From assembly GCA_003049485.1 (NCBI GenBank), contig PYST01000149.1, positions 29,449-93,448 on the forward strand: DNA of 64,000 nt, read 5' to 3'. Each line of letters starts with the position of its first letter. Positions within the stretch are counted from its first letter, which is position 1. The notes beneath the pieces are model-generated. The model did not search any database. It had not been told where the DNA came from and was given only the letters and a program-made list of their open reading frames with translations. The DNA is from Ophioceras dolichostomum (Eukaryota; Ascomycota; Sordariomycetes; Magnaporthales; Ophioceraceae). Below, in pieces: positions 41,872 through 53,581 of this stretch. Made by a program: the position numbers and the translations under genes.

Positions 41872-42500
41872 AGCGAGGGAGTCTTGAATTAGGACGCAGG
41901 GACACACAACAGTCAGTTCCCAGAGGCACGAATGTCCACTAGAGGATAGTTTGGGATAGGACGACGAAAGGAAATCATCTGAGAACTATTGTAAGGGAGA
42001 AATTAAGTTTCAGCTAGCGCTAGTAGGTCTCGGGAGAGATTGAGGCTCGGGGCCTGGGAAATCGGTTCCCGAGCCTGTACAATGAGGACCACGGAGCGGA
42101 GCAACCCAAAGGACAGATGAAGCATCACGACCTCCGCTTTCACCAGGGTTTTACAAATTCGCAGTGGGATTTTTGTGGGAGCCGGTGGGCGCCGATTTAG
42201 ACGATGTATTGACTTTTCGACAAAGTGGATGGACGCGACGGGACGCGCATCGCCTCCCTGTCGGCTAGGTGCTCGGAGATCCGAGGGTGCGTCAAGGCGG
42301 ACATGGGAGTCGAGACGGCTGGGATCCTTCAGCGGTGCCGCCCGCTAATAATTGGGGTCCATGAACGAGCATATATAGCCGCGAAGCTGCGATTCAACTT
42401 GTTTGCCAAACGTCGCTGCATCTTTGTTTTCACACATTCTGCTATCTTCAACTCTTCCTTCATTGACCTCTTCACACCCGGATACAAAGCACAGACAGCG
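41872..42500. promoter_or_regulatory. Divergent promoter region with TATA box
   Basis: Separates the divergent DUF7924-like and GST-like genes. TATATAG at about 42372-42378, 122 bp before the GST start codon, is a plausible TATA box. No other gene is seen. Confidence 0.5.
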
Positions 42501-43578
42501 ATGGCCTCTTCCCCCAGCACAGACAGCATGAAGCCGCTCATCACGCTCTACAGGGGCTTCCGCGAGACGGGGAAGCATGTGTGGTCGCCCTTTGTGGTCA
42601 AGGTCGAGGCCCGGCTGCGCCTCGCGGGTGTAGCGTACGTCGCCGACGCCGGCACTACGCTGAATGGACCGAAGGGCAAGATCCCGTACATTGCATTGCG
42701 CGACGAGGACGGCGCCTCGGGGGCAGACTCGGCGCCGTCGCTGATCGGCGACTCCACTCTCATCATCAAGACGCTGTGCGAGCGGGGCATCCTTCCGGAC
42801 CTCAACTCGCGCCTGACCCCGGAGCAGAAGAGTCACGACCTCGCCCTGCGAGCGATGCTGGAGGACAGGCTGTACTTCTTCAATGTTCGGAACCCCCTGC
42901 CCAATGCACTCATCCAATTGCTCATCGCCAGATCTTACCTATTTTCGATCCCAATAATGTGGATGCATTGACTAACGGACGACCTACGTACGCACACAGG
43001 GTTGGGAGAAATGGACGCAGAACTACTACACCCAGCGGGACCACGTGCTCTGGCCCGTCCCATGGCCGCTCCGCCCCCTCGTCGGCCTGCTCGCCTACAA
43101 CAAGACGATGAGGACGCTGCACGGCCAGGGGACCGCACGTTTCACACCCAACGAGATCGCCGCATTTCGCGCCGAAATCTGGGCCACCCTCGCAGGCCTG
43201 CTTCAGGTCTCCAAGACCAACAAGGCCGCCAGTGATGGGGCAGCGGAAGACTTCGCTGTATTCTGGGCGCTTGGCGGACAGGAACCGACCGAGGCGGACG
43301 CAACTCTGTTCGGCGTCATCGCTTCGGTGATGGTCTGCGAATCGTGAGTGCACATCAGTCTTGAATTCCTTTCTGCTCTCTGGGTCAAGAAGGCCTGGTT
43401 CCACAATCGGCGTGAGCCTTGCATTGGAGCAGCTCCGGGCTAACACACAGCGATTGCGCCGCCCATTCTTTCCGAAAGTGGCCCAGAAGCTCGAAAGGAC
43501 GTCAATCGTCATCCGATCCTCAGGGAATATGCGAGCAGGATACACGACAAATATTTCCCAGACTATGAGAAGTGGTAA
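42501..43578 (+). CDS. Glutathione S-transferase-like protein (metaxin/FAXC type)
   Basis: Three exons, 42501-42884, 43000-43343 and 43479-43578, give 275 residues. The N-terminal thioredoxin-like part contains LITLYRGFRETGKHVWSP, VKVEARLRLAGVAY, GPKGKIPYIAL and IGDSTLIIKTLCERG (the conserved GDS/SxxI turn of GST domains). The helical C-terminal part has ALRAMLEDRLYFFN, WEKWTQNYYTQRDHVLW and the EADATLFGVIASVM motif. It ends HDKYFPDYEKW, typical of the fungal FAXC/metaxin-like group rather than classical GSTs. No classical catalytic Tyr/Ser/Cys is obvious. A detoxification or mitochondrial-associated role can only be suggested. Intron 1 starts with the weak donor GTTCGG. Confidence 0.86.
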
Positions 43579-44274
43579 GAGGCGCACAATGGCGCTCGAA
43601 GAGTGCGGGGTCTTTTGCAGCAGAGGAGACCCCTTGAGAGGGTTCGGGAGGATTGAATGCCGCACTCAATGCTGTCAGCCAACTGAAAACTGAAGCACCG
43701 CCTGAGCGGCCGCTCAACACCGCTCTGGCCAGCGGATCAGCAATCCGCCAGGCACTGAGCCTTGTGCTGGTCGCGTTTTCTTCCCAACCATGGATTCCAA
43801 ATGATTTTCAGTTAGCATCACCGTTGTAATCATCAAGCGTCTGACCCAAATCGCTCCTGTCCTTGTTCCTCATTCGTCCACAATTATCCAATGATACGAA
43901 AAGCTACAGACGTTTTGCGATCCGCTGGCCAAGGCCAGGGCTTCAGGGGCCTGCCTGTCTGTTGGAAAACCACAGACCTCGAACAGCCAGGAGTGAAAGG
44001 CCAACAAACTCCCGCCGAAGCGGCACAGGAGCCGGCCGGCCTCAGGATTCCGCCCTGGCCCAGATCAATGCAATTTGCTCTATGAATGCCATCTCGAGTT
44101 TAATTTTTCGAGAGATAAGGGAGAGCAGGGACGGCGTATATAACCTTCCCATCCCGAGTCTCGAATGGGGAGATCAAGAGAATGTCCGTCATCATCACTC
44201 ACAGAAAAATCAACATCATCAGTCCAACAAGTCTCCTCGTCACTTTTACCTACAACCCACCAACGACAACCAAA
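43579..44274. promoter_or_regulatory. Spacer with TATA box of the small paralogous gene
   Basis: TATATAA at 44137-44143 lies 132 bp upstream of the next ATG, giving a strong core promoter. The rest shows no gene. Confidence 0.55.
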
Positions 44275-44714
44275 ATGTCTAACACCAACGAGAACCAGAC
44301 CCCCGTCTCCAAGGAGACCGGCTGCACGTCTTGTGCCTGCACCAACTACGTGAGCCCCAAGATCGGCGTCACCGACCGCGTCGCCAATAACATCCACGAT
44401 TTCCTGGAGGGCTGCGAGGAGCGCGAGCACGAAGTGAGTTTTTTTTTTTTTTTTTTTTTTGGACTGGACCCAAATAATCCCATCCCATCCCATCCCATCC
44501 CATCCGCATCCCATCTCCCTTGAGCTCATCTGCCTACATATCCACACTGGCCCAACAGCCCGGCCGGGGCCAGGGTGGGCCGTCCGTCTGGCCACCAAAA
44601 GCCGGATCCGTGTGTGCTGACGAAAACACCAACCTGCAGGAGCATCCGGAGACCGTCACCGACCGCGGTCACGAGGGTGAGGAGGGCTACGAGCACCCTC
44701 CGGAGTCGAAGTAA
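44275..44714 (+). CDS. Small acidic protein, copy A (77 aa)
   Basis: Exons 44275-44433 and 44640-44714 (donor GTGAGT, acceptor CTGCAG, phase 0) give 77 residues. It contains a Cys cluster CTSCAC (residues 17-22) and the block GVTDRVANNIHDFLEGCEER and EHE, then TVTDRGHEGEEG. The same block and the same intron position occur in the gene at 59791. The product is hydrophilic, with no signal peptide or helix spanning a membrane. I recall small proteins of this type in many filamentous ascomycetes but no function. The strong TATA box suggests inducible, high expression. The intron holds a 22-base T run and a CATCC pentamer repeat. Confidence 0.8.
44439..44509 (+). repeat. Poly-T and CATCC pentamer repeats in an intron
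   Basis: A T run at about 44439-44460 and four or more CATCC/CATCCC units at about 44479-44503, both inside the intron of small gene A. Confidence 0.85.
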
Positions 44715-45794
44715 ATTCTCTATTTAAGTTATTCCTAAAGGGACCCCAAAAAAAATCAAGAGGTGGTTTACCGCCGTTCCCATCCGGGACAATAAATGTA
44801 GCGTCTCGATGGAAGGCGGCCTCCATAGTTGGCCTCCAAGGAAGGATTGAACATCATCAGCGTTTTCAGCATTCTCCTTGTGTTCTTTCTTAGTCCGTCG
44901 TCGTCTCTATTTCCTTCGTTGCTGCCAATCAAGCATTCTAAGTCATACTTGACATTCGAAATCCGTGTCCAGCTCGTCCCTTGTAGCATCTATCCACTCG
45001 AATATCGTGTTTGCGTGGGATATTCCAGCGATCGCCTCTTAGTTGGCTCATGATGACACGTAGAGGCCCTCAGCTTCTCTTCAGCAGCTATCTAATACCG
45101 AGTTGACGTAGGAATCCAAAAGTGACAGCAGGAGGAGGAAACGCCAACAGAACAGCAGCATCGAGGAACCATCCAAGGACACATGCGCAGGAGGGGCTAT
45201 CCGCAGGCCGTGCCAGTCACCATTCCCATATGAAGACATCTTATGTCCGGGGTCGCCCAAAGCTTGCTGAAAATGTTCTTGGTCGGCACCTGCCCCGACC
45301 ACGCGCTCTGTCTCGTTAATAAGGGACTGCAGCTCCAGTGGCGACGCCGCCGGTGGTGGTGATGGCGAAAGGAAGGCCTCCAGTGATGAGTCGGGAGACG
45401 CCCCAGCCGCCGGCCGCGGGGCAGGCGATGAGTTCCTCCGATCACTCCTCTCATGGCGGTCCGATGGCTTCGAGAGCTTCTCACCGTGTGGCCCAAATTT
45501 ACCTTCGAGCCAGAGTCGAATGGCTTTGTCTTGCCTGAACCGTATCCCTGCCTAGATGGAGAGCTGTCGCCTGATTGATACACGAACAGACTCCCGCGAT
45601 TCCTCGTCCAGGGCTGCGAGAGTTCTGCTGACGCGCAAACAGCCCCAATCTTACATCATCAGACCCCTTCAGCCGCCCTCCAGGTTGGGCATCGTCAAGC
45701 GCTAAGCGCCGAAGCTCATAATTGGGCTTGCCTAGAGATCAAAATCACTCTCGTAGGGGAAGTGATCAGGCATTTCTTCTGCAAAGTGGGCCTG
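44715..45794. other. Intergenic, nothing recognised
   Basis: 3' flank of small gene A and probable 3' region of the C2H2-like gene. Only short frames are seen. Confidence 0.4.
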
Positions 45795-47864
45795 CTATGC
45801 TTCACCACCCTGCAGTCCGAGACGAGCCTCGAATGGCATCTTGGGGGTTCCCATATCCATATCGGGGTTATCGTCACCGTCGACGAAGATCGACGGTTCC
45901 GAAATCCGGGCCGGCGGGCCAGCTGGTCGCTGGCCAGTATCGCGCGTGTTCGACACTGGAATAAGGCGGACTGGCGGCTGGAAGACTGAGGGTCGTTGAG
46001 ACATCTGTTGGACAGCTTCCTGCCGTGGTAGGACGCTGAGTGGTTGACCTTCGCTCGTTGGGAGGGTTGACTGCTCGGGCCCACCGCGCAGTCGGTTTTG
46101 CAGGAGTAGAAGCTGTGCCTCGAGTAGTTCCCTCTCGGGGCCTTTGACGAGATCGATGATCTCGTGCGCCTCCACCGGGGGGTCGAAGTCTAGGACGAAA
46201 CAGTCAGCTGGACATATTTCTTTCAAATCACCAAGCCCGCCGCTTCATTGATGACGAGCCATCGCGTTGGCAGGCTCGGGTGTGACTCTCGGTCAGGAAA
46301 TAGATGTCGGCGGGTTGCGGGACTTTACCAAGTGAAGGAATGGTAGTATCTCCTCGAAACAAGGTCATCCACAGCTTTTCCCAAGTGTCTCTCTTCTCGT
46401 TGTTCGGTAGAAAGAGCGACATCACTTCTTCTGCAGTAGTTATCTTGTCTTCTGGATCGTGCCTTTCCGGATCGGGTCTATCATCGCAAAGCCACTCTCG
46501 GGGAAGACTCGCACGTTCATAACGCTCGTCAGGAAAATCGAACGGCGCGCCATAAGGGAGGCATTGGTGATCCGTTACACTGCCCCGGCCCATTCTGTGA
46601 TGCGTCCGGATATGTTTCCTTCACAGAACGATCAGTTGTCAATTTCCAATGGTGGGACCGAACTCTCCTAGGAAAAGGTATACTTGCTTCAGCGCCGTAA
46701 GATCAGCATACTGCAGTGTAGCGCAGGCTCGGTGGTTCCTGATGTTAAATCGCAAGGGATTCCGCTTCCTGTACGGACAAGAATACGATCGTGTCCTTGG
46801 ACGCTCGATAGACGACTCTGCGTCATCGCTCCCGTTGCTAGAAGCCGACTCAGAGGATTTTCTTTGTCTGTTCATTGCGTATCTCCTCGTCGGTGCGGTG
46901 TTCCCAACTCGTACTGCGACACCGTCGTCGCTGCCCTTGTCACCACTCTGCTGGTCCTAAAAATTCTGCTTTGCTGGATCTGCGCTCGGGTTGGATGTCG
47001 ATTTAGTCACAAGAGCACGCTCTGGACGCGCCGGATCTGGCGTTGTGCGTGTGGTATATGCCGCATCGGGGGCGGTTCTGGGTTTGTCAGGCAGGGAATC
47101 GGTGTGGCCCGTCCCCGTCAGAGTCCGTTCTGAGGGAGGCTGGGTTTGGACATCCTGGGTGGTTCCCTGTACCGGGGTTCCATACAGTGAGGCCAGGCTT
47201 TTCAGAGCTTCGGTGTCCAAAGCGGGGCTGTGATAGGGCGAGTCGAGATTCTTGAGGCATTGGGTGTAGGTAGAGAGGTCTTCCGCTACTGTTTTGAGTC
47301 CGTCAAGCTCTGGTTCGTGGAGCTCGGCGGCGCGGGAACCATCAGTCTCTCCTTCGAGGTCGGCTGATTCTTCGATTGGATTGGCTTCATCGTCGCTCCG
47401 GTCGCCTTCATCAAAGGCTTCGAAGCCGGCTTGCTGCCGCTCTGGGGCGGCTCGTCTGACGTCGGCGATGAGAGAAGACAGCGACGAAGGCGACGCAAAA
47501 AAAGACACCAGGGCTAATTGGCCACACTAGGTAGTTAGTTTCAGAGCCATATATCGCGCAAGAGGAACTAGCTTGACTTACTCCCCTCCGTGAGGCCTGT
47601 GGCAATCTTCCAGAGGAACCTGCTGGTCAGGCTACTCGCTGTCGCGCTAGACTTGAATACTTCATCCAGGCCGCCATGGGAGACTTGATGGGCATCATCC
47701 CAAAGAGTAAGAGTCTCGTAGCTTCTCCGGAGACTGCTCAAAATCGGTTTCGGCAGATCATCACGGCGGAGGTTCTGAAGCACTCCTTTGTGCAATTGAG
47801 AGAGCTTCTCCGTAAACCTGGCGACGTCGCTCCGACGGTCATCGGCATGCACGAGGTTAGGCAT
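45795..47864 (-). CDS. Divergent C2H2-like protein with LWxD N-terminal domain, damaged?
   Basis: From ATG 47864 an exon (to 47582) encodes LRRSYETLTLWDDAHQVSHG and GGLDEVFKSSATAS, the N-terminal domain of a common fungal regulator type. The next exon (from 47513 to about 46960) is acidic and low-complexity. At 46875-46639 comes CPYRKRNPLRFNIRNHRACA and ADLTALK, the first zinc-finger-like unit. Then KHIRTHHR and LCDDRPDPERHD, EEVMSLFLPNNEKRDTWEKL and DTTIPSL follow, as in family C-terminal parts. A last frame to 45795 is Gln/Pro-rich. The second finger has lost most ligands, and the step between ALKQ and HIRTHH does not join in frame by any GT-AG pair I can find. It may be a degenerate gene. 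Exon limits after 47513 are approximate. Confidence 0.4.
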
Positions 47865-48298
47865 CGCTGGACTGGGCTGCTCCGCCGCAACGACTCGTTT
47901 CTGGTGGTGTCGCTTGAGGGAGAAGGTGTTACACACTGGTAGTGCTGGTACAAAAAACGACGGGTGAGCAGTGTGGCGGAGGGGAGAATACGGAGACGAG
48001 AGAGAGGCGACGCTCTCCAGAGCACGTCGAGATCGTTTTCTGCTTGCTGATATTGTGACTGATTTGCCCCGCGCCAGAGATGCCAATGCAGGCGAGCAAG
48101 CGCAGTGTCATTGGACGCGGGATGTCGAAAAAGAAAGGTGCACGCATGTTCAGCCTCCTTCAGCTGGCCTCTCACTGCGGGTGTGTCGTCGTGGTTTGAA
48201 GCCTTGCCAGTTCGATCATTTCCCTCGTTACCAGATTTATCTACAATTCGCCCGTCTCCAAGTGCCGTAATTCCTGCTGGGTGTGAGCCTTCACCGCA
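47865..48298. promoter_or_regulatory. Head-to-head intergenic region
   Basis: 434 bases separate the divergent start codons of the C2H2-like and DUF7580-like genes. They may share regulation. No clear core promoter motif was seen. Confidence 0.4.
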
Positions 48299-50477
48299 AT
48301 GGACCCAATATCTATCCTCCTGTCCACGATCCCTCTAATCGGCGGCGCGTATAAAGCGTCTCGAGCCGCAAATTCCATGATAAAACCCATTCGGGGGTAC
48401 CGTGATACCCGGAAACGCATTCAAGCATGCCACCTCATCGAGCACACCAAGTTCCGGAAAGAAGCCCGTCTGGTCGTCCGCCTAGCACGAGGGGATGCCG
48501 CTAACCACGCCCCTGATCACGCTTCGAATGCATCGACGGAACTCGAAGAGAGGCTTTGAGCGGGTCTCGGGGATGACTACGGGTCCTTTCGCCTCCTATT
48601 CGATCGATCGGATCAAACAAAGCATGCTGTTGCTTGAAGAGAAGCTCGAGAGATTCGAAGGGAGGCGGCAAGATATTGAGCCAGTAGGATACCTACCCAC
48701 CTTTGCGAATATTGTTCTGTTTCCCCATGACATAGAGACAAGCTAGATCCCGAGACGGAAAATACCCGAGAAGTGAAATTTGAGACAAATACTGGCATTA
48801 GGCGATAGCGGCTCTGGGAGAACGGACGCGGTGGGGAAGAGGAGGGATCGGGGAGTCGCAGACAGCACAGAACAGGAACGAAGCGGATTTGCTAACTCCA
48901 AAGTTCCTCCCCTGGCAGGGCATGGTTGACCGGACGAAGATCAGTGTTAGAGTCGCGGCCACCGAGACGGAGTGCCAGGCGCTGATTGCCGACATGAGGA
49001 GTGCCAACAGTGATCTCAAGATTCTACGAGAGCAGAGGAATGCCCTTGAAGGCGACTCCAATGCGTGGCTCCAGCCGCGTCAATCCAGAGTGGCCCGGCC
49101 AGAGATGCGCACGGCGATGGGGCAGCTACCATCAGAGCTGGTGTCCTTCGGCCAAATACAGCGGGCAGCACGTAATCTCTACGAAGCACTTCGCACGGCC
49201 TATTCGGCTAGAGACATGTCCAAGTCTCATCAAGCCCGGCTGTTCATCGACGCAACGCGCACGGCTGATCGTCACACGCTAGCTGAGATCGCACTACTTT
49301 GCCGATGTGAAGGGCATGTGGCTCTCTCGCCCTGACCAGCTTCCAGACTCCTAGTTCTGACCTTCTGTCCAGCAATATGATTGGCAGCGAGCTTCATCAC
49401 TTTCTCGTCTGTTCGGGGAAGAGCTGGCTTGAGATTGGCCTCCCAACACCAGACAACGAGCCTGACCGTCCGGCCAAGAGACACAAGGCCAATTACCCAG
49501 ATGACGATCGCGTACCATCCGAAGGACCGTCTTCTCAGGAGAATCGCCTGGGAGTCCGAGATGATGCCGTGCCATCAAAACCCCAAAATCTCGCAGAATC
49601 GGAGTGGTTCTGCTATGAACTTCGCAAGGGATGTGCTCGCAAGGGCAAAGCGACAGAGCACCAGGACCCTATCGAAGAGGAAGAATGCATCGGGTTCATA
49701 GAAGGGCCGGAGAGGTTCAGGCATTCCTTCTTCCGCACTAGGGAACGCAATCTAGAAAACTCCGGCCCGCTCGACCATATCGCCGACTTCATGTCCCTCG
49801 AATCCGTCCTCCTCGACCGCGACATGAACGACGACGTCTTTAAACTGGATAGGCTAAAACTAGCCCTCAGCATAGTCTCCACGGTCCTCAAGTTCGGCCT
49901 CACGCCGTGGATGAGCGAATGCTGGAACGTCACCGACCTCTCCATCGTGCGCCGAGAGCAGCGGGATGCCTCAAAGCTCTTTCGCACACTGCACCTCGGC
50001 GTTGAGATCAACGCGGCCAGCTCATGCACACGCAAGCAAGCGATCGATGACATCGACAACGCAGTGGCTGCCGCGGACCGCCTAAACGGGACTGCGGCGG
50101 TTCTGGCCAACGGCGCGGGCGCGGGCCTCGACCCGGCAGCGGAGGCGATGCTGGAGTATGGCGTGAAGAACCTCTGCCTGTTCAACCTCGGCATCGTGCT
50201 GTTGCAGATAGACCGGTGGCAGCACATCGCACGCGACGACGTGAAGCTGGTGCGACGCCTTGCACACCAACCCGCCCAGTTGGACGAGCGGTTCAAGAAG
50301 ATCATCATTAAGTGCCTCGAGTGCCATTTCGGAACAGAGCCCGTGTACTTGTTGTCGGAGCCCGAGCTGCGCACGGCGGTGTACCAAGAGGTCGTGATGG
50401 AGCTAGGCGAGATGATTGAGCGGCTTAAAATTGGGGACGGAGACGAAGGGGGGTTGACGGATGATGATTGGAAGTAG
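48299..50477 (+). pseudogene. DUF7580-like gene with nonsense and frameshift lesions
   Basis: ATG 48299 opens MDPISILLSTIPLIGG and then SMIKPIRGYRDTRKRI, an N-terminus usual for these accessory fungal proteins. The frame is stopped by TGA at 48557-48559 in TELEERL-stop-AGLGDDYGSF, and one extra C at 48590 shifts the continuation SYSIDRIKQSMLLLEEKLER. An intron (48684-48918, donor GTAGGA, acceptor GGCAG) leads to ANSDLKILREQRNALEGDS. The last exon, around 49377-50477, carries the DUF7580-type domain: LKLALSIVSTVLKFGLTPWM, then NLCLFNLGIVLLQI and LLSEPELRTAVYQ. Family members often sit next to STAND/NLR or heterokaryon-incompatibility genes, role unknown. The long intact 3' part could still be translated from 49377. 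Confidence 0.6.
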
Positions 50478-50637
50478 GTACATGGAAGACTTCGACTGCC
50501 CTGGTTGTTTTTGGCTCTGTTCCCCAAGATACCATTCATTGATTGCACAACGCTTGATTGTCTAGGCGCTTTGGCTCCAGATATTATAATAAAACTACAT
50601 TGAATTTTCGATTTATATAGCTTGGCTCGTCATCAAA

Positions 50638-53581
50638 TTATCTCCAAACCGCTTCACCCCTCTGGTCCAGCCCATCATCACCCCTTGGAGGGGGATAGGC
50701 TGACCCATTATCCGGGAACGAGTAGGCCCCCATCGCCTCGCCTGGCCCGAACCCGCCGCCATCGACAGGCTGGGCGGCCTGGGACCTCAACCAATACGGC
50801 AGTTGACGAGGGACAAGGCCTTCTCCAGACTGTGGCGGAGGCGGCCCTCCCCCCAGAGGAGGCGACTTCGGACTGGGAGCCCGTGGATCGCCCCCAACTG
50901 CACCGCCGGCGGCGGCGGCAGGCTCGTACACCATGACCGGCTCAGCCGGCACGGCCTCCATCTGGTGGCCGTCGGCGGCGTCATTCCTCCTGCGGTTCGC
51001 AGCGCGCACCGAGAGGTTATCTAAGTCGCGTAGCTTGCGGAGAAGGACGAGCCCGCCATGGTCGGTCTCCAGGTGCTGCCAGCCCCTGGCGCCGCGGTCG
51101 CGCCTGTAGTACAGTTTGCGGCCGAACGTTATGATCGCAAATACGATGTGCTAGGTCCAGAGGATACCGATGTCAGTTGCAGGTAATATCCACGCAATGG
51201 AGCACCCACGACGAGGACGAGGACGAAGACAAGAACGAGGAACATACCGCGAAATACGCAGCGAAAAGCTTCGTGACGTCGAAGCCTGTATCCCACATCG
51301 TGGTGCTGACGAACACAAACATGACGAAGCAGGCGATCAAGCCGAAGTACGCAGGAAGGGGTTGTAGCCACGAGAGGACGTTCTTGGACTGGTAGTCGGG
51401 AGAAGAAGGGAGGAACCGAGCGAAGTCTGCGTTCTCGGGATCTCGGAGATTTCTTTCGCACTTGCGCGTCCTGAACACAACCAGCAAAGACACATCATCA
51501 GTTAGAGGCATGGTCCACGCAGAACTGGCCCAGAAGACAGCGGATCTGTTCTGAATACGTACCAGTTGTGGAACCGGATGTAGGCGAGACACAGCGCAGC
51601 CCATACGATCAGGCACGAGACACTCTGGGAGACAGAGATAATGTACATCAACTTCGGGAGGAGACCTGGTGTCAGCGACGAGTCCGTGTTCAAGAAACGA
51701 CAACAGGCAGAGAAGAGAGGGGAACAACTGACATTGGCAACACCCTTGCTACCATCCGCGCGCGGAATATCCAAGAACGGCAGCCAATACCATGATATCA
51801 AGCTCCAGAACAGCGCCTTTGCCGGCGCGCCCGTGCGAGGCCACACGACGCCCGTGTGCCTCTGAAGGAACCTGGTGACGGCGCCCGTGCCGTTCTGGTA
51901 CGTGAGGCCGTACAGCGTGCGGCTAGAGATGTACAGCGACGCGTTGGCGGCTGACAGCGTGCTGAACACCAGGAACGCGTTGACGACGTCCGGCAGCGCC
52001 AGCCTGCCCGCGCCCGTGTATGCCGAGACGCCGAGCACGACGGCGCTGCGGCTTCGGGGGTTGGGTGGAACGACGGTGGCGGTCGGTTCGGCGCGGGCGG
52101 CCACGACGACGCTGGGGTCGTAGGTGAGCGGCAGGGAAGGGTTGTTCCATTGGACGGTCAGGATGATGCCGATCGTGCAGAGAAAGTAGACGATCAGGAC
52201 GGTCCAGTGCGTCAGCTGCGAGAAGATGGTGACCTGCGGCATCGACTTGGCCTCGAAGGCGGCCATCGCGAGGGACTCGATGCCGAGGTAGCCGAAGGCT
52301 ACCATCGGGAGGCCGTAGCTGTTGTTGGTTGGGGATGGGTGGCTGACGTCAGTCGTCTTTGTGGCATCAGACGGAGCAACGTAGATCCGGGCGTCGGCCC
52401 CAGTGTCGACCCCGGGGTCTCTGCGTACGGGAGGGAAGAATGCCGGATGTCCTAGCGCTTTCGCGACTATGGAGAGGAGGGAGGGAGGAGAGTGTCGCAC
52501 TCACCAAAAAGCCTTGCCGCTTGTCGTCGCATACGGGATGGTGTTCCGGAAGCCATCGTTGATGACTGGGTAGGGAAATGGTTCGGAACCCGGAGTCAGT
52601 AAACGCAAGACTTCGCGGCTTGCCACACGGGCTTCCTGACAGAGCTGGAAAGATATCTTACAATTCCCTTTGGTATCTGGAGTTTCGATTGTCCAGCAGT
52701 TAGCAGGGCCACAGGCGAGTCCGAGGCTGAGGTGACCATCGGAGGGGGATCATCAGGGGGAGGGAACCAACCATTCGTCGCGACCTGGTAGAGGATCACG
52801 GAAATGATGAAGACTATCGCGAGTTTCATCGCACCGCTGATGGTCTCTATAACGCCGAACCATTTCACGTTGACCAGGTTGATCGCCAGGAGGAGGAACG
52901 GCCATATCCCACAGAAGATGCGCGGCCAGGGGTCGGCGGGCAGCCAGTAGTGCATCAAGTTGGCGGCGCCCAGGATCTGGAACGGAAAGATGGAGGAGTA
53001 GGTAAACCAGTAGAGGATCCCGATGGCCCAGGCGACGTCGCGGTCGACGAAGGTGTCGACGTACTCCCAAATGGCGTTGGGCACCGGGAACAGCTGCACC
53101 AGCTCGCTGATAGTCTCGCCCACGAAGACGGCTATCACGCCGAACAGCAGCACCGCGAGCAGCAGGCCCATGGGCCCTGCAATCTTGAGCACTTCGCCAT
53201 TGTTCGTAAACACGCCAGAGCCTATCACCAAGCTAAGGACGATAAACTGCGTGGCCGTGTAAGTTCGAGTGTTGGTCAGCTGATGATTAAGCTAGGTGAC
53301 TAGAAGTCGCCACAGCGTTTTGTTTTTTTCGTTTTCTACGTTTCGATGTTTCAAGTTGGCCTAGCAAGTGCCCAATTCCTTTGAAACCGGATGACAGAGA
53401 CTCGGATTCTAATAACTTACGTAGATCTGAAGTCCGCTCAATTGTTGTCTGGAGGCGCAGTGTTAGCACTTGATCTACTCCGTAAGGCACAGGATCATAA
53501 CTCCTTCCCTATCAGGTGCCTGATGTCCACCTATAGCGATACTCACCGAAGCTTTTCAGGGTTCGGCGGGGCGGCGTCCAT
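50638..53581 (-). CDS. APC-superfamily amino-acid permease
   Basis: Eight exons, 53581-53547, 53448-53421, 53279-52772, 52565-52505, 52318-51733, 51651-51563, 51470-51248 and 51150-50638, all keep frame and give 680 residues. It starts MDAAPPNPEKLRQQLSGLQI, then FIVLSLVIGSGVFTNNGEVL (the unwound TM1 glycine motif that binds substrate backbone), IAGPMGLLLAVLLFGVIAVF, ELVQLFPVPNAIWEYVDTFV, FGYLGIESLAMAAFEAKSMP (TM6) and LVFSTLSAANASLYISSRTL. About 12 helices are predicted, so it is a plasma- or vacuolar-membrane amino-acid transporter. After the last helix it carries a long Pro/Gly-rich cytoplasmic tail (about 120 residues) with polar low complexity. Substrate unknown. Exon 1 encodes only 11 and two-thirds codons and rests on its GTGAGT donor and in-frame joining. 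Confidence 0.88.

Noticed and set aside
19313..50477. RIP (repeat-induced point mutation) as cause of the broken genes
   Set aside because: The lesions I can name are mostly one-base indels or transversions (for example His to Gln by C to A), not dense C-to-T changes, and local base composition is not shifted to AT.
52560..52600. tRNA B-box-like word GGTTCGGAACC
   Set aside because: It lies in a permease intron with no matching A box or cloverleaf.
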